The notes under the pieces are model-generated. The model searched no databases. It was not told the DNA's origin and worked only from the letters and a program-made list of their open reading frames with translations. This document shows, piece by piece, positions 58,775 to 64,000 of a stretch of DNA of 64,000 nt. The first letter of the stretch is position 1, and each line of letters opens with the position of its first letter. Made by a program: the position numbers and the translations under genes. The stretch is from Streptomyces orinoci (lineage in GTDB: Bacteria; Actinomycetota; Actinomycetes; Streptomycetales; Streptomycetaceae), in contig NZ_PHNC01000032.1 in NCBI RefSeq assembly GCF_003121295.1, forward strand, positions 1-64,000. The letters run 5' to 3'.

Positions 58775-60325
58775 ATGGGGGCGTTCCAGTTGGGTGGCGA
58801 CGTCGGCGGCACCTTCGGTGCCGACGGGGCTGGCGAGGCGGGTGCGGCCGGACAGGCCGACGCCGGGCAGAAGCGCCCCAATGAGCGGCTCGGTTCCTGG
58901 TTCCTGCGCAGCGGCTGGTCCAAGGGCGAGCTGGCGCGGCAAGTCAACCGCCGGGCACGGCAATTGGGTGCCCACCACATCAGTACGGACACCTCCCGGG
59001 TGCGCCGCTGGCTGGACGGGGAGCAGCCCAGGGAGCCGATTCCCAAGATCCTCGCCGAGTTGTTCTCCGAACGCTTCGGCTGTGTGGTCGGCGTGGAGGA
59101 CATCGGCCTGCGCGTCGCCCACCAGTCGCCCTCCGTCTCGGGGGTGGACCTGCCCTGGGCCGGTCCCCAAACCGTCGAGCTGATCAGCGAGTTCTCCCGC
59201 AGCGATCTGATGCTCGCCCGGCGCGGCTTCCTGGGCACCTCACTGGCGCTCTCCGCGGGCCCCGCGCTGATCGAGCCCATGCAGCGCTGGCTGGTCCCCT
59301 CGCCGGGCGGCCGGGAGAGCGCCGCCAGGGCCGCCGCCGGCGCCGACCGCGTCCGGCGCGCGCCCAAACTTTCCTTGCCGGAGCTGGAGCTGCTGGAGTC
59401 CACCACCCGGATGTTCCGCGCCTGGGACGCCCGGTGCGGCGGCGGCCTGCGCCGCAAGGCGGTGGTCGGACAGCTGCACGAGGTCACCGACCTGCTCCAG
59501 GAGTCACAGTCGGAGGACACCGCCAGGCGCCTGTTCAAAGTGGCCGCCGAACTCGCCCAGCTGGCCGGGTGGATGAGCTATGACGTCGGTCTGCAGCCCA
59601 CCGCCCAGAAGTACTTCGTGCTGGCGCTGCACGCGGCCAAGGAGGCGGGTGACCGGCCGCTGGGCTCGTACGTCCTGTCCAGCATGAGCCGCCAGATGAT
59701 CCATCTCGGGCGGCCGGAGGACGCGTTGGAGCTGATCCACCTCGGCCAGTACGGCTCCCGGGAGACGGCCACCCCGCGCATCCAGGCCATGCTCTACGCC
59801 ATGGAGGCCCGCGCCTACGCCAATATGGGCCAGCCCGCCAAGTGCAAACGCGCGGTGACCATGGCCGAGGACTGCTTCGCCGACTGCCTGCCCGGGGACG
59901 GCGATCCGGACTGGATCCGCTTCTTCTCCGAGGCCGAACTCAACGCGGAGAACGCCCACTCCTACCGCGATCTGGCCTATGTGGCCGGACGCAGCCCCAC
60001 CTACGCCTCGCTGGCCCGGCCCAAGATGGAGCGGGCGGTGGAGCTGTTCGCCGATGACGAGGAGCACCAGCGGTCGTATGCGCTCAACCTGATCGGCCTG
60101 GCCACGGTCGATCTGATGGAACGCGCGCCGGAGGAGTCCGCGGCCCATGTGGCCAAGGCGATGAGGATCGCCAAGCAGGTCCGCTCGGAGCGGGTGAACA
60201 ACCGGCTGCGCAAGACGGTGGACGCCGCACAGCGGGACTTCGGCGAGGTCAGCGAGGTGCGGGAGCTCACCGAGCGGCTCGCCGCCCACCTGCCGGAATC
60301 GCCGGAGGCCGCCCACGCGGTGTGA
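58775..60325 (+). CDS. nsdA: Developmental/antibiotic regulator NsdA (TPR-like)
   Basis: 516 aa. A Gly/Ala-rich head is followed by GSWFLRSGWSKGELARQVNRRARQLGAHHISTDTSRVRRWLDGEQP, an HTH-like segment shared by this Streptomyces family. DLMLARRGFLGTSLALSAGPALIEPMQRWLVP and a C-terminal helical repeat region (AELAQLAGWMSYDVGLQPTAQKYFVLALHAAKEAG and later units) resemble TPR repeats. In S. coelicolor NsdA restrains sporulation and antibiotic production. ATG 58775 follows AGGTG; a leader ORF ends just before it. No terminator was recognised after it. Confidence 0.9.
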   Translation: MGAFQLGGDVGGTFGADGAGEAGAAGQADAGQKRPNERLGSWFLRSGWSKGELARQVNRRARQLGAHHISTDTSRVRRWLDGEQPREPIPKILAELFSERFGCVVGVEDIGLRVAHQSPSVSGVDLPWAGPQTVELISEFSRSDLMLARRGFLGTSLALSAGPALIEPMQRWLVPSPGGRESAARAAAGADRVRRAPKLSLPELELLESTTRMFRAWDARCGGGLRRKAVVGQLHEVTDLLQESQSEDTARRLFKVAAELAQLAGWMSYDVGLQPTAQKYFVLALHAAKEAGDRPLGSYVLSSMSRQMIHLGRPEDALELIHLGQYGSRETATPRIQAMLYAMEARAYANMGQPAKCKRAVTMAEDCFADCLPGDGDPDWIRFFSEAELNAENAHSYRDLAYVAGRSPTYASLARPKMERAVELFADDEEHQRSYALNLIGLATVDLMERAPEESAAHVAKAMRIAKQVRSERVNNRLRKTVDAAQRDFGEVSEVRELTERLAAHLPESPEAAHAV

Positions 60326-60512
60326 GCCCGGCCCCGTCCCGGGGCCCCGATACCCGGCCGCGGCGGCCCGCCCGTACAGCCCGACTCGGCTTCCCCACGC
60401 CAGGTCACCCCGGGCGGTCGCCGCGGTCGTCCGCGCACCGGCCCGGCGCATGCGGTCCGGCGTGGGGGACGTACGGCCTCCGTGAGGGGAGTACGGCCGA
60501 ATTCACTCGCGT

Positions 60513-60548
60513 GTAACACTGCGGTGGGCTTCGTCACCGCCCCGAAAC
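60513..60548 (+). promoter_or_regulatory. GlnR-type binding site before amtB
   Basis: GTCAC (60533-60537), six bases, then GAAAC (60544-60548) matches the GlnR pair gTnAC-n6-GAAAC exactly. A GTAAC lies 20 bases upstream (60513-60517) as a possible second a-site with imperfect spacing. GlnR activates amtB-glnK-glnD under nitrogen limitation in Streptomyces. The flanking gap 60326-60658 holds no gene. Confidence 0.7.
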
Positions 60549-60658
60549 AGCCGGCTGTCCTGGCCGAAATCGTGCTGGGTGACCCTCAAGGCCAACCAGG
60601 TCCGTCCACCGTCCCCAGGGGTCCGGGAGCGGACCGCCGTCACGAGGAAAGGCCGGCC

Positions 60659-61945
60659 ATGAATGGCGCAGACACCGCATTCGTCCTGATCAGTGCCGCG
60701 CTGGTGATGCTGATGACCCCCGGCCTGGCCTTCTTCTACGGCGGCATGGTGCGGGTGAAAAGCGCGCTCAACATGCTGATGATGTCCTTCATCTCGCTGG
60801 GCATCGTGACCGTGCTCTGGGTGCTCTACGGCTACTCGCTGGCCTTCGGCGACGACCTGGGCGGCGGGCTGCTGGGCAACTTCGACCACCTCGGTCTCAA
60901 GGGCATCAACCCCACCACGCTGACCGGCGGCAAGGAGGGCATCCCGGTCTTCGCCTTCGCCCTCTTCCAGCTGACGTTCGCGGTGATCACCCCGGCGCTG
61001 ATGAGCGGGGCGCTGGCGGACCGCGTGAAGTTCAGCGCCTGGTCGCTGTTCATCACTCTGTGGGTGACGGTGGTCTACTTCCCGGTGGCGCACTGGGTGT
61101 GGCAGCCGGACGGCTGGCTGGCCAGGCTGAAGGTGATCGACTTCGCGGGCGGCACCGCCGTGCACATCAACGCGGGCATCGGGGCGCTGGCCGCGGTGCT
61201 GGTGGTCGGCAAGCGCATCGGCTTCGCCAAGGACCCCATGCGGCCGCACAGCCTGCCGCTGGTGATGCTGGGCGCCGGGCTGCTGTGGTTCGGCTGGTTC
61301 GGCTTCAACGCGGGCTCGGCGCTGGCCGCCAATGGCACCGCCGCCAATATGGCGCTCAACACCCAGGTGGCCACCGGGGCCGCCATGCTGGGCTGGCTGG
61401 CCTTCGAGCGCATCCGGCACGGGGCCTTCACCACCCTGGGCGCCGCCTCCGGCGCGGTGGCCGGGCTGGTCGCCATCACCCCCTCCGGGGCCGCCGTCAA
61501 CGCCTTCGGCGCCATCCTGATCGGCCTGGCCGCCGGGGCGGTCTGCGCCTGGGCCGTGGGCCTGAAGTTCAAGCTGGGCTTCGACGACTCCCTGGACGTG
61601 GTGGGCGTCCATATGGTGGGCGGCATCATCGGCACCCTGCTGGTCGGCCTGCTGGCCACCGGCGGCGTCGGCGGCCTCACCCAGCTCGGCCGCCAGGCGG
61701 CCGGAGCCTTCTCGGTGCTGGCCTACTCCTTCACCGTCTCCTGGCTGCTGGCCAAGCTGGTGGACAAGACCGTCGGCTTCCGGGCGGACGCCGACGACGA
61801 ACTCAGCGGCGTGGACCAGGCGTTCCACGCCGAGACCGCCTATGACCTCAGCGCGGTGGGGGGCTCCTCGGCCGCCCGCAGCGCACAGCATCCCGTTCCG
61901 CACCCGGACCACAGCAAGCCGGACCAGAGCAAGGTGGACGCATGA
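60659..61945 (+). CDS. amtB: Ammonium transporter AmtB
   Basis: 428 aa, eleven membrane helices expected. Typical segments are FVLISAALVMLMTPGLAFFYGGMVR, PVAHWVW, DFAGGTAVHINAGIGALAAVL (pore histidine), GAGLLWFGWFGFNAGSALAANG and DVVGVHMVGGIIGTLLVGLLA (second pore histidine). The C-terminal tail (FRADADDELSGVDQAFHAETAYD) is the part that meets GlnK. ATG 60659 with GAGG about 12 bases upstream. It overlaps glnK by four bases (ATGA). Confidence 0.96.
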   Translation: MNGADTAFVLISAALVMLMTPGLAFFYGGMVRVKSALNMLMMSFISLGIVTVLWVLYGYSLAFGDDLGGGLLGNFDHLGLKGINPTTLTGGKEGIPVFAFALFQLTFAVITPALMSGALADRVKFSAWSLFITLWVTVVYFPVAHWVWQPDGWLARLKVIDFAGGTAVHINAGIGALAAVLVVGKRIGFAKDPMRPHSLPLVMLGAGLLWFGWFGFNAGSALAANGTAANMALNTQVATGAAMLGWLAFERIRHGAFTTLGAASGAVAGLVAITPSGAAVNAFGAILIGLAAGAVCAWAVGLKFKLGFDDSLDVVGVHMVGGIIGTLLVGLLATGGVGGLTQLGRQAAGAFSVLAYSFTVSWLLAKLVDKTVGFRADADDELSGVDQAFHAETAYDLSAVGGSSAARSAQHPVPHPDHSKPDQSKVDA

Positions 61946-62280
61946 AGCTGATCACCGCCATCGTCAAGCCCTTCAAACTCGACGAGGTCAAGGAGGCCCT
62001 GCAGAGTTTCCAGGTCCAGGGCCTGACCATCACCGAGGTCAAGGGCTACGGCCGGCAGCGCGGCCACACCGAGGTCTACCGGGGCGCCGAGTACACCCTC
62101 GACCTGCTGCCCAAGGTCCGGGTGGAGATCCTGGCCGAGGACGAGGACGCCGCCGACATCGTGGACGTCATCGTCAAGACCGCCCGCACCGGCAAGATCG
62201 GTGACGGCAAGGTCTGGGTCGTACCGGTCGAGACGGTGGTACGGGTCCGCACCGGCGAGCGTGGCCCCGACGCACTCTGA
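61942..62280 (+). CDS. glnK: PII nitrogen regulator GlnK
   Basis: 112-aa PII protein: KLITAIVKPFKLDEVKEAL, the T-loop KGYGRQRGHTEVYRGAEYT with Tyr51 as modification site, and KVRVEILAEDEDAADIVDVI. PII binds ATP/ADP and 2-oxoglutarate and blocks AmtB. In Streptomyces Tyr51 is adenylylated by GlnD, encoded next. ATG start overlaps the amtB stop. Confidence 0.97.
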   Translation: MKLITAIVKPFKLDEVKEALQSFQVQGLTITEVKGYGRQRGHTEVYRGAEYTLDLLPKVRVEILAEDEDAADIVDVIVKTARTGKIGDGKVWVVPVETVVRVRTGERGPDAL

Positions 62281-62302
62281 ACCACCTGAGAAAGGACCCG
62301 AG

Positions 62303-64000
62303 TTGACCGAAACCAGCCTGGAAACGACCGACTCGGGATCCGGTGGTTACGCGGCCGACCGATTGCGGCTGCTTCAGCAACAGACGCTCACCGGACCGCC
62401 GTTGCGCGCCGCGCTCGCCCGGCTCACCGACAGCTGGCTGGCCGGCCTGCTGGGCCGCACCCGGGACATCGCCCTGGTGGCCGTCGGCGGCTACGGCCGC
62501 GGCGAACTCTCCCCGCGCAGCGACCTCGACCTGCTGCTGCTGCACCGGGAATCCGCCGACGGCGCACAGGTCGCCGCCGTCGCCGACCGCCTCTGGTACC
62601 CGGTCTGGGACCTGGGCCTGGCCCTGGACCACTCGGTACGCACCCCCGCCCAGGCGCGCCGGACCGCCGCCGGCGACCTCAAGGTCCACCTCGGCCTGCT
62701 GGACGCCCGCCACCTGGCCGGCGACCCCGCACTGACCGCCGAGGTGCGCGCCACGGCCTACCGGGACTGGCGCGCCCAAGCCCCCGCCCGCCTGCCCGAA
62801 TTGCGCGAGAGCTGCGAGGAACGCGCCCGCCGCCAGGGCGAGTTGCGCTTTCTGCTGGAACCGGACCTCAAGGAGGCCCGCGGCGGACTCCGGGACGCCA
62901 CCGCGCTGCGCGCCGTGGCCGCCTCCTGGCTGGCCGACGCTCCGCGCCAGGGCCTGGAGGAGGCCCGCGCCCTGCTGCTGGACACCCGCGACGCCCTGCA
63001 CCTGACCACCGGCCGGGCCACCGACCGGCTCAGCCTCCAGGAACAGGACCAAGTGGCCCGGCGGCTCGGCCTGCCCGACGCGGACGCCCTGCTGCACCGG
63101 GTGTACCGGGCGGCCCACACCGTCGGCTACGCCTCCGACGCCACCTGGCGCGAGGTGGGGCGCGTGCTGCGGGCCCGCTCCGCCCGCCCCAGGCCGCGCC
63201 GGGTGCCGGGCGGCCGGGGCGGCTGGGGCGGACGGGCCGGACGGGGCGGCTTTGCGCAACCGGAGCGCGTCCCGCTGGCGGACGGCGTGGTGGAGCAGGA
63301 CGGCGAGGCGGTGCTGGCCCGTACCGCCCGCCCCGAGCGTGACCCGGTGCTGCCGCTGCGCGCGGCGGCAGCGGCGGCGCGGGCCGGTCTGCCGCTGTCC
63401 GCCCATGCGGTGCGGCGCCTGGCCAAGGCCGCCCCGCTGCCGGTGCCCTGGCCCCCCGAGGCGCGCGAAGCCCTGCTCACCCTGCTGGGCGCGGGGGAGC
63501 ACACGGTCGCCGCCTGGGAGGCGCTGGAGGCGGAGGGCATCGTCTCCCGGCTGCTGCCGGAGTGGGAGCGGGTGCGCTGCCGGCCGCAGCGCAACGCGGT
63601 GCACCGCTTCACCGTCGACCGGCACCTGGTGGAGACGGCCGTCCGGGCCGCCGCCCTGACCCGCCGGGTGGCCCGCCCCGACCTGCTGCTGCTCGCCGCG
63701 CTGCTGCACGACCTGGGCAAGGGGCGGCCCGGCGACCACTCGGTGACCGGCGCCATGCTGGCCCGCGAGGTGGCCGCACGGATCGGGCTGGCGGAGCGGG
63801 ACGCCGAGGTGCTGGCCCTCCTGGTGCGCCACCATCTGCTGCTGGCCGAGACCGCCACCCGGCGGGACCTGGACGATCCGGCCACCATCGGCGCGGTGGC
63901 GGACGCCGTACGGCACACCGAGACCCTGCAGCTGCTGCACGCCCTCACCGAGGCCGACGCGCTGGCCACCGGGCCCGCCGCATGGAGCGCCTGGCGCGCC
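62303..64000 (+). CDS. glnD: PII nucleotidyltransferase GlnD, cut by the window edge
   Basis: TTG 62303 stands six bases after AAAGGA and opens a frame of 566 codons that reaches the end of the window without a stop. The nucleotidyltransferase motif GGYGRGELSPRSDLDLLLL is at about residues 60-78. FLLEPDLKEARGGLRD follows, and the HD hydrolase domain has HRFTVDRHLVETA and LLHDLGKGRPGDHS. The missing part should hold two ACT domains. A Gly/Arg-rich insert (PRRVPGGRGGWGGRAGRGG) near residue 300 is unusual. It modifies and demodifies GlnK in response to nitrogen state; in Streptomyces the modification is adenylylation. Confidence 0.94.
   Translation, partial: MTETSLETTDSGSGGYAADRLRLLQQQTLTGPPLRAALARLTDSWLAGLLGRTRDIALVAVGGYGRGELSPRSDLDLLLLHRESADGAQVAAVADRLWYPVWDLGLALDHSVRTPAQARRTAAGDLKVHLGLLDARHLAGDPALTAEVRATAYRDWRAQAPARLPELRESCEERARRQGELRFLLEPDLKEARGGLRDATALRAVAASWLADAPRQGLEEARALLLDTRDALHLTTGRATDRLSLQEQDQVARRLGLPDADALLHRVYRAAHTVGYASDATWREVGRVLRARSARPRPRRVPGGRGGWGGRAGRGGFAQPERVPLADGVVEQDGEAVLARTARPERDPVLPLRAAAAAARAGLPLSAHAVRRLAKAAPLPVPWPPEAREALLTLLGAGEHTVAAWEALEAEGIVSRLLPEWERVRCRPQRNAVHRFTVDRHLVETAVRAAALTRRVARPDLLLLAALLHDLGKGRPGDHSVTGAMLAREVAARIGLAERDAEVLALLVRHHLLLAETATRRDLDDPATIGAVADAVRHTETLQLLHALTEADALATGPAAWSAWRA

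Overview
The window reads as a high-GC actinomycete chromosome, almost certainly Streptomyces. The evidence is very GC-rich codon third positions, many GTG and TTG starts, leaderless-looking genes with TANNNT boxes just upstream of the start, conservons (cvn operons), hupS with a lysine-rich tail, nsdA, ndgR, a glcP-type glucose permease and an amtB-glnK-glnD operon. From memory, the gene order matches the conserved core segment of Streptomyces coelicolor from accB/accE to glnD. No insertion sequence, prophage, CRISPR array, rRNA or biosynthetic cluster was seen.

Layout. 1-4.2 kb: a frame-broken FAD hydroxylase and a frame-shifted family 8 polysaccharide lyase in repeat-rich DNA, the only accessory-looking part. 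4.5-6.3 kb: acyl-CoA carboxylase beta and epsilon subunits, with a small overlapping leader ORF. 6.4-16.9 kb, minus strand: two complete conservons side by side (cvnA-B-C-D twice), membrane-kinase-like G-protein switches; the second CvnA carries a long TGQF/TGQY repeat tail. 17.4-20.8 kb: a small unknown gene, an FAH-family enzyme, gltX and five tRNA genes (Gln, Glu, Glu, Gln, Glu) with promoter and terminator. 21.5-25.9 kb: MerR regulator with a DUF4188 gene, then ndgR divergent from leuCD. 26-34 kb: hupS, cofC, plsC, gpsA, ddl, thiL, thiD. 34-44 kb: rpmB, a DAK2-domain gene, recG, rsmD, coaD, a DivIVA-like protein, DUF177-rpmF-rnc-mutM, then an HxlR/flavodoxin divergent pair. 44.9-50.8 kb: CAP-domain secreted protein, acylphosphatase, a small coiled-coil protein and smc. 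51-64 kb: glcP, a TetR/FAD-monooxygenase pair, an NCS1 permease, ftsY, a prim-pol-like protein, nsdA, and amtB-glnK-glnD (glnD runs off the right end).

The genes mostly serve housekeeping: lipid precursors (accBE, plsC, gpsA), translation (gltX with its tRNAs, rpmB, rpmF, rnc), DNA maintenance (recG, mutM, smc, hupS), cofactors (thiL, thiD, coaD, cofC), cell wall (ddl), leucine synthesis (leuCD/ndgR), glucose uptake (glcP) and nitrogen sensing (amtB-glnK-glnD with a GlnR-type site).

No wholly new system stands out. The most interesting signals are the conservon pair with near-identical cvnB genes, the CvnA repeat tail, a strongly over-represented GCCCCATGC word, candidate leader ORFs before accB and nsdA, an AT-rich palindromic operator before glcP, and short tandem duplications around several stop codons. 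Family assignments rest on motif reading and memory; no database search was run.
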